Part shown: positions 33,549-45,794 of the stretch, in pieces
Numbering within the stretch: the stretch's first letter is position 1
Layout of the letters: each line of letters opens with the position of its first letter
NCBI GenBank assembly: GCA_035578155.1
Contig: JAPWDM010000020.1
Span: forward strand, 7,732,055 to 7,796,054
DNA length: 64,000 bases
Reading direction: 5' to 3'
Source of the DNA: Brachynemurus nebulosus
Taxonomy: Eukaryota > Arthropoda > Insecta > Neuroptera > Myrmeleontidae
Position numbers and translations under genes: made by a program
Notes under the pieces: model-generated
What the model was told of the DNA's origin: nothing
Database searches by the model: none
Seen by the model: the letters and a program-made list of their open reading frames with translations, nothing else

Positions 33549-34499
33549 TACACTAGCGGAAAAAATTAAAGGAACACAAAAAATTCCAAATTTTTAACGA
33601 TTTTTCGAAAGGCTGTATCTTTATGAAAAATGGTCGTATCGGAATCGTAAGCAAAGAAATTTAAAGCTGGAAGTTTCTAGTTTCGAGATCTTGCGGTAAA
33701 AAATTTTCAAAGCAACGTGTATCGCGCAATCCGAATAAATATACTGAAAAAAAATTTTATAAATTTTTTCGGTTTCCTTTTTTGGTCCACGGACTTGGAA
33801 AAAATTGTTCCGACCCAACCACCATATGAACCGGATGGCTGGTTGATTCAGCTTTAATTAGCTTTTTTTTTAGACCTTTTTACGACCACTTTTCGCTGAG
33901 ATATTGGACTTTGAATGGAAAAGGATCATTTCGTCTTTGGCCATTGATATGTCAACAACCAATGATCACACAGAAAATTGAAGATGGGCTTTAAAAACTC
34001 GAATAAAGTCTCTACAAGAATTCGCCATTGTTTTTTTGGAAGAAATTTTTTTGCATACTCTACATGAATTTGAAAAATCAAGAAAAAAAAAGCTTTTGGT
34101 GGCTTTTTGGAAAATCAAGCGCTGAATTAAAAATATCGAGCAAACCATTAATGTTAAGTGTGCCTTTTACAGTTCAATATACCCACAAAAACCCCACCGA
34201 GTTTCAATTTAATCCATCCAGCCGTCTGTTTGTTTCATTCGATTAAATTTTTGAAGAAATTAAAGAATCATTTTTTTGCTCTTAAAATTTAATAATCTTT
34301 AGCAAAATGAGAAAAAAAATTTCTCTGCTTTTTTCACATTTTTATCAATAACAGTATTTAAATTTATAAAAAAATTTCTTAAATACTTTTCGAAAAAAAA
34401 TTTTTTTCTAAAATTTTTCAAAAAATTTTTAAAAAATTTTTGACAAATTTTTTTGAAAAATTTTTAAAAAAATTTTTTTTTTTTGAAAATGTTTTAAGA

Positions 34500-34900
34500 A
34501 ATTTTCTTTTCTTACAAGTAAAGGTCTTGAAGTGATAATTCCCAATTTTGATGAAACTTGGTAGGTGTGTAGAACACAGAAAAATAACAGACACGTATTT
34601 TTCTTTATCGGCCAAAAACGCCATTTAAGGGGTGAAATCCACCCCCAAATTTGGGGTAAAAATTTAATTTTGTTAAATTACTTGAAAACTATAATAGGTA
34701 GAAAAAAAGTTTAAATTGACACAACCTTTCATTTTGAAAGATCTTTCTACTGATGTACTAAAATCGAGGGTCGAGCCTACTGGAGGGGCCTTGACTATAA
34801 AATTGAGAGTAAATTTTGAAGTAGGGTGAATATGGCTCGACCAATCAAAATATTAATATCAAATATGAAAACTACATCAAAAATACTAGTTTACCTGTTT
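34500..34900 (+). repeat. Family C single arm
   Basis: Shares GTGTGTAGAACACAGAAAAA, TATCGGCCAAAAACG, a GGGGTGAAATCCACCCCC hairpin, TTGAAAACTATAATAGGTAG and TTGAAAGATC with the arms of the element at 5.5 kb. No inverted partner nearby. Confidence 0.6.
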
Positions 34901-35131
34901 TTGCTAAAAGCCGTGACGTTAAATCTAAAAGCTCAAATCTTAATCTAAAATCTTACATGTGCACTCAATATTTTACTTATAATATCTTTAAAAATAATTT
35001 TTTAAATCGTTTTTATTTATTGTATTTATATTCTACAATTAATATTTAAACAAAAATATTGGAAAAAATTTTTATTATAATGTTATCCGTACAAAATTAA
35101 GAGCTCTATACAAATTTCAGTAGCTCTAGTT

Positions 35132-35830
35132 AACTTCTCATTGGAAGTTATTGTAATGGGCCCGATTTTGCGAATTGCTAATTTAGACATATCTCCACTT
35201 TTCAAGGTCACTAGAATCCGAATCCACCGTTTTTAGTGTGATGTCTGTGTGTGTGTGTTCGTTAGTTCGTTCGTTCGTGAATTATTTTTCGTCTCGTATA
35301 TTTCGAGAACAAATGATGGTATCAGCTCCGGACTAATTCCATTAGATGTCTAATTAAAAATAAAGACCGGTTAAAGTTTTCAGCAAATTCGGATTAGCGG
35401 TTTGTTTTTTGTGATAAAAAACGAAATTAACTTTATTCGCACAACTTAGATCATATAGATTTGTTATCATGTCTTTATTATATAATGGCCTAAAAACCTA
35501 ATTTATGTTAAAACGCCAATAAATTATTACAAAATTTAAGGAAAAAAAAAACACCAAATAAGAAAATTTTTTATGAAATATTTTTTGTCTCGCATATCTT
35601 GAGAACAAATGATAATAACATTATTTTGATAAGGGTACCCACCCTTAGGAACAGAGGGCGAAGCCTTCGGTGAGCTACAAGGGGCAGAGCCTCTATCGGG
35701 GGTCCAGGGGAGAAGCCCCCTGAAATGAAAAAAGAATTATTTATGTACAGTAGTCTTTAAGGACACCCAATGGGAAGTTGACAGTGTAGATAGACCTTTC
35801 CCCCCAAACTGTTGAAATATTTTAAAAACA
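35132..35830 (+). repeat. Dispersed repeat shared with 52.03-53.56 kb, copy 1
   Basis: Begins AACTTCTCATTGGAAGTTAT, continues with TCACTAGAATCCGAATCC, a GTTCGTTCGTTCG run and CGAGAACAAATGATGG, and ends with a GC-rich block (GGGCGAAGCC, GGCAGAGCCTC, GGGGTCCAGGGG) before ATTATTTATGTACAGTAG. Non-coding. Superfamily unknown. Confidence 0.65.
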
Positions 35831-36269
35831 GAATCGGTAGAGGCAAAATTTAAATTGACTAATAGTCATATTTCTTGCATATTTCTATGTAATTAATTAC
35901 TACAGTTTTTATACATAACAAATTTTATTTTGCAGTATAAATTATTCTTTTGAAATTAATGATCCAGCATTTTTATTAACTAGTAAAATAGTACTCGAAA
36001 GGAAATTTAATATTACACGATTACTACTAAAAATTGAAAATGTTTCATTGTAAAAATATTACTCGCATATCTGTGAAATAATGTTGATCCGAACGGAATT
36101 CACCAATGTTGAAAAATCGGAAGTAGGTTGTACTAAAAATTGGACATAGTAAATATTTAATTTTTTCTGAAGACCCGTTAATAACTACGACACTGGATTT
36201 ATATATGTTAATATCCCTGTATATTTTTTCGAGCTCTTTGATCCTTTAATTTTTTCCGCTAGTGTATTG

Positions 36270-37137
36270 CAATTGTGTAGTCAACAGCACAGAACATTGT
36301 CATCAGCGTTCTAGTGCGATCCCTTTTATGTGTATTATGTATGTGTAATGTAAGTATTTTTATTATAGCTGATTGTGAGTGTTGATGTTTCTGTGGTTGA
36401 CGAGATGATCAAACCGTGGGAAAATTTTTTGCAACAATAATAAACAAGCTTCCTTATATCATAGTACACTATAAATGCAGTTATGTTAAAACATTCAATA
36501 AAAATTATTAGAAGCAACTTTTATATATTTCTGTAAATATCTAAATGTTAAATTATTCACAAAATTTTTATTAGAAAAATAACCCTAGCGTGGATTTTTA
36601 GTGTACTTGTTTTTAGTGTATTTTTAGTATAGGACTGAGAAACAATATTTTTCAATCTAAACCATTCGAGTGCAGCTTAAATAAAAATGTCAAAATGATT
36701 AAATTTATGGCTTTAAAAATATAGTCTTGTCTTTTGTTGTAAAATATATTTCCCTCTTTGTTTCCACTGGCATGTTAACAATTTAACATACCAATGGCAC
36801 TGAATCGGTTAAATATGTTGGACATTATAAGTGATAGAGAACAAATATTAATTGGTGTATAATTTTTTTTTTTTAATTTCACTACAGGTTGGTTTGGAAT
36901 TTGAAATTTGGGAGAAAAAATCAATAAAAATAGAATCGACTTCACAAATAAGAGTTTACCGGTTTTTTCTCATTTTTAAAAGTTCATAAGTGTCCCCAGA
37001 AAGAGTCAAACTAATATTCTTTTTTGATTTCCAAGACTAAAATATATACTTTTTAGCCCCAAGGGACTAGAAATACTTTTGCTCTCACTTCTACGCCAGT
37101 CAGCAAACAGGACTTACAGATCGACATCGAGTGAAAA

Positions 37138-37181
<44 letters not shown>

Positions 37182-37430
37182 GAATTTTTATTACCATAGA
37201 TACAAAGTACAAAGTGAAAAACTTAAATAGCGTTGGTAGATAGATACTAATCATAACATTGTGTTTCCCGATTCGATTGATTTATTCAAAGTACCTATAC
37301 TTGATATAATATTATTTCATGCAATTTGAATAACCTTTAAATAATTTTTTTTCTTTTTATAATTGAAATTATGAAAAATTACAATTATACGTATAATATA
37401 TACGTCACGGGACTAAAGTGCTGCTGTTGA
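36270..37430. other. AT-rich, with (AAT)n
   Basis: A trinucleotide AAT/TAA run at 37138-37182. No coding signal recognised. Confidence 0.5.
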
Positions 37431-37433
37431 TTC

Positions 37434-37489
37434 TATAGGTCCTTTGCAGACAAACTTCACACTCGGGATTAAAAGGCTTTAGTTCTTTA

Positions 37490-37575
<86 letters not shown>

Positions 37576-37630
37576 GAATGAAGTGTGACGTTTAATCCCG
37601 AGTGTGAGGTTTGTTTCTAAAGGACCTATA
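37434..37630. repeat. Inverted repeat around a (TA)n array
   Basis: 40-bp arms 37434-37473 and 37591-37630 (TATAGGTCCTTT... and its reverse complement, both containing the ACACTCGGGATTAAA block) flank TA repeats at 37491-37573. The arms differ at a few positions. Confidence 0.8.
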
Positions 37631-38651
37631 CTATATATTATAATTGTAATTTTTTACAATTAAAAATACAAGAAGAAAAAAAAATTTAAATGTCATTTAT
37701 ATATTATACCAAAGTATATTCCCTAAAAATATAGGCAGCGTGCGAAGTATATGTTGGGGACAATTAAATCGATTGCAGCGTGAGTGGTGGAGAAAACAAG
37801 CATTAATGCGGGCTCATATGTGTTTATACTATAATAAAAAATATTAAATAAAAATATTTGCATTGATTCACTTTGATTATAAACGCAGTTGCAACTAATA
37901 TGTCATTCCTTATTTATCTGTCAACAGTATTGACGTCTACACGTCAATCCATAAATACAGAACTAAAAATATTTGATGTATTTTAACTCACATAGTCACA
38001 TGAAATAATGTTTCATAAGGAGTTAAAGTTATTGATGTTTGTCTTATGACTCTACATTAAACTAACTGACTTATGCCAGCATTTCTTAAATCTCGAATTT
38101 CCCTGACGTACTTCACCGGCACCAGCAACATTTTCCTCTGCATAGCCCGAGGTTGGAAGCAAATACTCTCTTGATAATTATATCCATATTAACGTCGAAA
38201 ATTGTTTAATTACTTTTTTAATATAACTGTTATACTTCATCCAGTATTTTATTGTTCAAACTGAACAAATCAAATTGTTCAAATTTATTTATAAAAAAAA
38301 TTAATTGTAAATAGCAAACATTTGTATTCAGATTTTAGGGTTTGTTTAAAAATATTTTAAATTTATTTATTTCCACGGTTACCATTATTTATATTCGTTA
38401 ATATGCCCGGAAAAATGTATATTATAGATGTCGTTGCCATCACGCACCCAGCCTATACAAAAGTATCATTTTATCCTATACCATTCTATAAAAGTATACA
38501 AGATCTCGAAATCTCGAATCGAATTTGACAAAACTCATTCTGGGAGTTGAGAAGAATCTATGATTTTAATGCTTCCAAATTTACAGTATAAAAAGAGTGA
38601 TGTTGTAAGTTTGAAGCCATTGAAACTTTTATCTTTGTATAGCTACACGTT
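37631..38651. other. AT-rich, nothing recognised
   Basis: No coding frame, RNA gene or bounded repeat found. Confidence 0.4.
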
Positions 38652-38653
38652 TA

Positions 38654-39312
38654 TTAGGTCGGTAAAAAGATGCGGCACATTGTACTCTTAACAAAATACT
38701 CGTATATACATTGAGTCAATACATTAGGTCGGTAGAACGACACAGTGCAATGCAAGGCCGCTTTGAAATCTTTTGAGATTTCTTGAGGTCGTAGTCGTGC
38801 TGTTTTATCCGCCAAGTGGACGGTAGGCCGGTCAGTGCCATCCAAGTCCGGGCAATTTCAATAACTCTCAAAATCTGTTCATGTATTTCTTCTCACTTCA
38901 ATATATTAACATCAAGGGTGTATCTAATTTTATAGAAAAATTTTTCATTAACGAGAATTATATTTTTAATTTTAGTTATCAGTAGGTACTATATTTTAAC
39001 AAAATAGAAAAACAAACCGTTATTAATGGAATCAAAATAGTAACTGTTTAAGCGATGCAATATTAGGAACTTCATTTTGAAAATTAATGTTGCATAATTT
39101 AATTTTAGGCAAATTTGATTGTTTCACCATTAATTTAAAGCTAACATAAATGACAAATATAGTATATGCAGTTAACAGTGTACCCTGCTAAACTGCATAA
39201 TAGCTAGAACATATGCTCTATGAATTTATTGCGACGCACCACGCTCACATGTAAATAAACCCCCTGTAAAGAATTTTACGCTTTACCGCACCGCCGCGCT
39301 CCACTGACCTAA
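38654..39312. mobile_element. Mariner-type MITE, TIR TTAGGTCRGT
   Basis: Left end TTAGGTCGGTAAAAAG, right end reversed TTAGGTCAGTGGAGCG, TA on both sides. TTAGGTYGG-type termini with TA targets are classic for mariner elements. Only ~10 bp of TIR match. A second internal ATTAGGTCGGT at 38723 may mark an older or internal end. Frames inside show no transposase motif. Confidence 0.45.
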
Positions 39313-40539
39313 TAAACATTCAGTTTATGCTTCTCTTCCCTTCTGTGTCAAAATAATTCCAGAACGGACGAACAAATTTAACACTTAATTATTTTAAAGA
39401 TAGTAGCCCTATACAGGGCCGGCGAGAGCGAAATCTTAAAATTACTGTCTCTCGCATTAACGAGAATGATATAATATCTTATTAGTTGTCAAACGGGAGT
39501 GGCTCTTGAAAAAATTAGGGTGGTCTAGGGAGTAATGTGCTTGGCTAGTTACCAAGCAATCACTCTGTGATATTTAATTAACATAATGATGCACAGATAA
39601 TAGAATGAAACATTCCTAGGTAGATGAACATTTAAATAGTCTCCAATTGTTCATCAATAAAATACCAGAGGGTTGGTGAAAAAGAAAATCTGAAAAATAA
39701 AACGTCAAATACGCTCAGCAATAAATGTTTGCAAATCATTGATAGTTAATGTTTATTCTCCAGAGTAATGTTGTTCTGTGAATCGAATTAATGAAGTAGA
39801 AAGATTCTGTAATCGTATTGCTGTGAAATTACAAATATACCCACCACTTTTAACGTATAGTAAATAATTGTCAATGTAGATAGCTGCAAAAAAAAATCGG
39901 TAAGTATCCGGGGAATTCGTTCTGTGATCGCACAAAAATTCAACAATAGATTTTATTTTCAATACGTGTCAGGCTTTACGATTCCTGTAAACTCTAATGT
40001 AAGCAAACAAAAAGCATTGTGCAAAATCGGTAGAATTTTTAATATATAGCAACTTTTTGAATTAACAATAAATAATTAATAAAAGCTCCGGTTTTACTTT
40101 ATTCAAGATTTGATAGTTGGTCAAGTGGTCCTAACTTTTAAAATTCAATAGTTGTATATCAATTTCATAAATTAAAAAAAGTCTAGAAAACATTAACTTT
40201 TTTTTACAAAAAACACATTATATGTATTTCGCTACGTTTGCCATTTCGTATATTGACGGGTTTTGTTTACAATCGACGTTGCTCCTGTATCCTGTCGCTC
40301 TTTTTTTAATTAAAATATTTTTTTATAAAAACAGGAATAATATAACGCATTACATAAATTAAAATCAAAGCTTCTGAATATTCCCTGATGTATACAGTAT
40401 TTTTATATCTTGTCTCCTGTGTGTACGAGGTCCTGTTACGTAGCAAAATAATACAACTGTATCTAATTATTTTTATATAAATAAGCGTAAATTATTTTAA
40501 TAAGGTCTCTGAAAAATTTGTCCAGAAGATTGATTCCTA
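39313..40539. other. AT-rich, isolated hAT-like end
   Basis: CAGGGCCGGCGAGAGCG at 39415 looks like one end of a hAT-type repeat without a partner. No gene recognised. Confidence 0.4.
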
Positions 40540-41392
40540 TAATTTGAATATTCTTGAAGCGAGTACGTATTACGATGCTTATTTACCAGATTCTAAAAAA
40601 TAATAAAAAAATTATTTGTAACCCTACTATTCCGAAGGTAGCGTCGAAAGTTGAAAAATCTTTTTTTTTATATGGTTAAATTGCTCCCAAATTGCTCCTT
40701 TGAAATCAGTAATTGCTTCACCTGAAACTTGTTTGATTATTTAATTAGTTGTTTATTAAGAAATCAAAATTTTCTCCGTTATTTAAGTTATCAAAATCTC
40801 CCAAAATAATACTTTTTTATGTAATTTCTTTACGTCAATAAATTTCTCCCAATTTTCTCTATTTAAATTAAAAGCTAAACATTAATTTTTTTAAATAATT
40901 TTATTAAAATATTTTTTTTTATAGTATGTTAATGTTATTTAATTGTCAAAATTCAATTATCCTTAAATATACGCAAACGACTTAAGGAGTATATTGGATT
41001 GCCTATACGTTTTAATAAGACATAACCTAATTCCAAATATTTTATTTTAATATATCTTAATTATTATTCAGAAAAATTAATGTTTAAGTTTTAAATTAGA
41101 TGGAAAAAATTAGGAGCAATTTTTTGATATAAAATCAATACCTATAAATAAAATAGAAAGATCTGCCTGTGATTTTCGAATTTTTAGGTATTAGTATGTT
41201 TTTCAGTTAACAAATTCGACATATATACCAAATATAACTTCAAAAAAATTTTTGTCTGTCTGTCTGTCTGTACGAACCGATTTAACTCAGAAACTATTCA
41301 AGTTATTGAGTTGAAATTTACAGGGAATATAGATATTATGCTCCCGATCAATCTTAGTAACATTTTAATCTAATCTCCCAAATGGTTATGTA

Positions 41393-41727
41393 CAGGATGA
41401 TTCAAATAGAATCTTCATTAAAAGTTCATGGTCTTCTAAATAAATTAGATTTTTGAAAATTTGGTTATAGAAGTTTTCAATTATGAAGATTTTAAATATA
41501 ATATTTTTAACTTGCTTCCATTTCCGGTTATACCGGAAGTTGACACAAAAATTTGTTATTTGAAGTGTTTTTGGCAACAGATTTGAATTCGCTGGGAATT
41601 CTTACTTATATTCTATGTGACAGTGATATTTCAGCTTTTGAACCTGATACAGGGTGGTGACATAAAGCATTTTTTTTAAATATTTTTTGTCTATTGTGCA
41701 AATCTTTTTTTTTAAATGAATCACCTG
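41393..41727. mobile_element. Possible TA-flanked MITE
   Basis: Left CAGGATGATTCAAATAG and, reversed, CAGGTGATTCATTTAAA, with TA on each side. Short match only, so tentative. Confidence 0.4.
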
Positions 41728-42282
41728 TATTTTTATCATAATTATATCTATCTATTACTATAAGATATCCTAATATCTAAGACTGATATTTTGGAAGATA
41801 CATAGTTTTTATATAATAAAATTATCAGTTAGATTTTCTATGAGCACGGCTGACACAAAAACCACGGGACAGATTTCAGTGAAACATTATAAATTTATTC
41901 CTTAGACGCTTCATCATCTCAACATCGACAACATCCTCAGCCAAAATTATCACAATATTCTTTAGGAGGATTGATATAGTCAAGACAAAAGTGGATATAT
42001 CAAAAATGCTAAGTTAACAATAAACGGGAACAAAAGAAAGAAAAACAAAAAATTACCTAGGTTACGATAAAAATAGTATTTAAAAATTTAAATGTTAACT
42101 TCAAAACTTTTTTACTAAAATTTCACTTTAGAAAAGGATAGTAGTAAAGTTTAATTACGGAGGAACTGAACACAATTTTAAAAAATCCGCCATGGTTTTC
42201 GGATCCTGAAAAGGATCTAAAATTGATATTAATAGATTTGAGCGTTACTTTATGGTATTCCATATTTGTAATTAATAAACAT

Positions 42283-42441
42283 ATACTTTACTTTTCAAAA
42301 TACCACTTTTATTTTTGAAACTATGACAATATTGTTTCGAACCGTTAGTTCATTTTCAAACAGTTTGAAAATGAACTAACGGTTCGAAACAATATTGTCA
42401 TAGTTTCAAAAATAAAAGTGGTATTTTGCAAAGTAAAGTAT
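42283..42441. repeat. Palindrome, 79-bp arms, 1-nt loop
   Basis: Arms 42283-42361 and 42363-42441 are inverted copies with one or two differences. The tip is CATTTTCAAAC-A-GTTTGAAAATG. Contains GAAC-TAAC-GGTTC followed by GAAAC, similar to the motif at 20.6 kb. Confidence 0.9.
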
Positions 42442-42659
42442 TTGTTTATGATCTAAATTGAATTAATTTGAAAACCATCAATATGGGAATTTATGAAAAG
42501 ATCTCAAAGTGTGAAAATTAGATATATTAATATGGTTACTTTCGAGTCGTTTGGCGAGCGGACCGAAACATTATATGGAATTAACCTTTTATAGAATTTT
42601 AAACTGGTTTTAAACTGAGAAAACGCTACAAATATTACGGGCGAGTCCGGGCCCAAAAA

Positions 42660-45600
42660 TTCGGACGTGAACCGAGCTCCGCCAACGTCATCTGGTGGGA
42701 ACAGCGGAAGCGGGGCTACTTCCAGTACCCCAGTTACATCCACGCAAGTAAATCCGCCGGCAGTAGCTGGTGAGGTTACGAACACAAAGGGGGTAACCCT
42801 CCTCCCTCAAAGAAAACAAAGGGAAAAATCGGGGGCGTCCAATGACATTGGACACCCCAAGAGTGTCAGCGGAAAATCATTTGAATTTTTTTAATTCTAA
42901 AGCCAACGGAAGCGAACTTTAGCAAAATTAGTCCCTTCCTTCTGGCAAAACTTGTAAAAGAATGTATTGGGCAGGTAAAGGATGCCAAAACCTCGGGCAA
43001 AGAATTGTTCATGAAGGCATACTCACCGGCACAAAGTCAACAAATACAGAAGATGTCTGCACAAGGGGTAATAGAAGCAAAAAGGCTGAGATACAATAGG
43101 GGGAACCATCATCCCGAATCCCCTAATATTACTCACATTTAATAAGACTACACTTCCAAAAGATGTAGTCACCGGCCTTTTTACAAAAATAGACGTTCGT
43201 CCGTACATTCCGGCACAAATGAGGTGCTACAAATGTCAGAAATACGGACATGTTTCGCAAAAGTGTAACCTCTCGCAACAAATCTGCGTGTGTGGTAGGC
43301 CGTTGCATGGAGGACGGCCATGCGACGACCTTATAAAGTGCATAAATTGTGGTGGCAATCACTCGGCTATGTCCAGAAATTGCCCCATATTCAACAACAG
43401 GAATCAGCCATTCAGGAGCTGAGGGCCTTGGATAGATTAACTTATCCCGAGGCTCGCTGTAAGCTTTTGGGCAATATGCCCCATCGCTCAGCTCTGGATG
43501 GCTACGCACGCGATGTTGCGGCCCCTCGCCCCGACAGCGGCTGGAAAGAATACTGAAATCAAAGAACTCAAAGAGATTATGTGCCAAATGCAGTTAATTA
43601 TGCAGCGCATTCAAGAAACTCTTGTTCGCTCAGCGGGTGTATCCACTTCTACACCTATTTCAGTCCCTGCTGCGCCAGCCAATGTCCCCGAGGCCAACCA
43701 CCCCTCAGGGACCCGTAATAAGAACTGTGACGTCTTCTACATAGAAGAAATCATCACCGAAGAAAAGTTCTCCGCCTAGAAGACGTCACTACGAGGGGGA
43801 GAAGGATGTGGCCCACCAACGGTCCCCTAAAAAAGGACCAACCACATCCGCATCAGAAGCAGAATCAAACGACGGTTCCGCTGCCCCAGCGGCAAAAGAC
43901 ACCGTCCCTCCCGGGCATACCGACCTGCCCGGTCACCCCCCTCCCGAGTCGCTCACAAGGAAAGGACAAGAAGTCGAAAATTCAAAAAAATCTGAAACTT
44001 TGTCAGTATATATAGGGTGGCTAGCTAATAACATAAAAAATATCAGTTGCTGCTAAAAAACGTTTTTAAGGGGTGAAACATCTCCTCAAAGTTGGAACTC
44101 AAAAATTTAAAAATCGATGAAATTTTGTTTATAGCGACCTTAGAAAGTTCTAGTAACAAATATAACATTATTTTTTGCATTTACACATTTTCAGGGGTTG
44201 AAACCACCCCTCAACTGTGTACTTAAAAATTTAAAAATTTGTGATATTTTGTTTATATGTACTATACAGAGCTCTAATAATAAATATAACATTATATTTT
44301 GCATCTACAAATTTTTAAGGGTTGAAACCACCCCTTCAAATGTGTACTTAAAAATTTATAAATTGATGATATTTTGTTTATATATACTATACAGCGCTCT
44401 AGTAATAAATATAACATTATTTTTGCATCTATAAATTTTTAGGGGTTGAAATTCCCCCTTAATATGTGTAGTTAAAAATTTATAAATTTATGATATTTTG
44501 CTTACATATACTATACAGAACTCTAGTAATAAATATAACATTATTTTTTGCATCCATAAATTTTCAAACCACCCCTTCAAATGAGTACCTAAAAATTTGA
44601 AAATTGGCGATATTGTGTTTACATAGAGACCTAACGATAAATATATTATAAATATATTCTTTCACACAGTTCTAGGGAGTGAAACGAAGTTGTAAACTAA
44701 AAATTTCAAGAGTGACAAAATTTTGTTTACAAGTACAACAAACACCACAATTTTACAATAAATATAATAGGTAATGATATATAAAATTAGCAATACAGAT
44801 AACTTTGAAATAGTGTATATTAGACTACATTTCGTCAATTTTTGCTTCTAATTTCCACTTTGGAAAGGATATTTAACCACTATAAATGTATGGAAGCAAA
44901 AAAAATTATTAATCCATTTTTATGTGATGATATGTGAATAAAATCTCGGAATTTTTAAAATTTCGACAGCTGAAGCGGCGTTTTTACCCCCTTAAAAATG
45001 CGTAGGTATACAAAATAATATATTTATTACTAAAATTCTTTATAGTATATATAAATAAAATTTCGTCAATTTTAAATTTTCTAAGCACACACTTGAAGGG
45101 GAGGTTTCACCCGTTAAAAATGCGTGGACGCAAAAAATGGACGAATGAATAATGGACGTTATATTTATTATTAAAATTTCGTATAATGTGTAAAAACAAA
45201 ATATCATCAATTTTTAAATTTTTAAGTACACATATGAAGGGGTGGTTTCAACCCCTAAAAATTTATAGATGCAAAAAATAATGTTATATTTATTATTAGA
45301 GCTCTGTATAGGATCTATAAACGAAATATCATGAATTTTTAAGTTTTTAAGTACACATATGAAGGGGTGGTTTCAACCCCTAAAAATTTGTAGATGCAAA
45401 AAATAATGTTATATTTGTTAACAGAACTTTTTAAGGTACGTATAAACAAAATTTCATCGATTTTTAAATTTTTGAGTTCCAACTTTGAGGGGATGTTTCA
45501 CCCCTTAAAAACGTTTTTTAGCAGCAACTGATATTTTTTATGTTATTAGCTAGCCACCCTCTATATACTGACAAAGTTTCAGATTTTTTTGAATTTTCGA

Positions 45601-45759
45601 CTTCTTGTCCTTTCCTTGTCAGTAACAACACCAGTTAGTAAACGCCCTACGACCGATGCGTACACCAACACCTCGGCCACGGAGTCTGATAACTCCGATG
45701 CCGAGGTTCAAGTAGTTAAAAAGAAAAAAGGCTGGCCAAAGGGGAAACCTAAGAAGTAG
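42660..45759 (+). pseudogene. Non-LTR ORF1 (gag-like, CCHC), broken
   Basis: N-terminal Ser/Thr/Pro-rich region (SSGGNSGSGATSSTPVTS), a damaged middle, then the knuckle block at 43219-43425: CYKCQKYGHVSQKC, a CXCGRPLHGGRPC unit and CINCGGNHSAMSRNC, the usual three-part array of I/Jockey ORF1. The frame then shifts (IQELRALDRLTYPEAR in a second frame, EIKELKEIMCQM in a third). After the foldback insertion the C-terminus resumes at 45622 with VTTPVSKRPTT and ends KKGWPKGKPKK-stop at 45757-45759, as expected for the family. Role in the family: RNA binding and particle assembly. Confidence 0.75.
43955..45619. repeat. Foldback with 124-bp subrepeats and inverted host flank
   Basis: Each arm has about five units of ~124 bp, each with a GGTTGAAACCACCCC hairpin and AAATATAACATTA. 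Element ends read TATATATAGGGTGGCTAGC and, reversed, TATATAGAGGGTGGCTAGC. The inverted symmetry runs beyond the element: the 52 bp of ORF1 just left of it (43955-44006) reappear, perfectly reverse-complemented, at 45568-45619, before ORF1 resumes. Arms are mostly alike, with scattered differences, around a ~400 bp unpaired centre. Confidence 0.85.
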
Positions 45760-45794
45760 CCACACTTCCTAGAGCAACTCAAGTAGTTGCAAAA

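Larger units (their letters stand above)
33551..36264. mobile_element. Tc1/mariner-type element with nested repeats
   Basis: The first 23 bases at both ends are identical in inverted orientation (CACTAGCGGAAAAAATT and on), with TA on each side (33549-33550, 36265-36266). Tc1-like elements often have such CACTAGCGG-AAAGGAAC ends. At 2.7 kb it is larger than a simple element because it holds a family C arm (34.5-34.9 kb) and a separate repeat (35.13-35.83 kb). No transposase could be read. Confidence 0.75.

Noticed and set aside
35640..35720. GC-rich repeated GGGG/CCCC blocks considered as a CRISPR-like or bacterial-type array
   Set aside because: No regular repeat-spacer pattern, and the same block sits in a second copy of an insect repeat at 53.4 kb.
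35771..35779. AACTTCCCATTGG-type ends taken as TIRs of the repeat at 35.13 kb
   Set aside because: The second copy at 52 kb continues past this point without the motif, so it is not a stable terminus.
42667..42894. Ser/Thr/Pro-rich frame considered as a secreted mucin-like protein
   Set aside because: No signal peptide; it is the N-terminal region of the retrotransposon ORF1 that leads into the zinc knuckles.
43808..44056. Apparent small protein ending in a cysteine pair
   Set aside because: Its first part is retrotransposon ORF1 and its end is the foldback insertion; not a separate gene.
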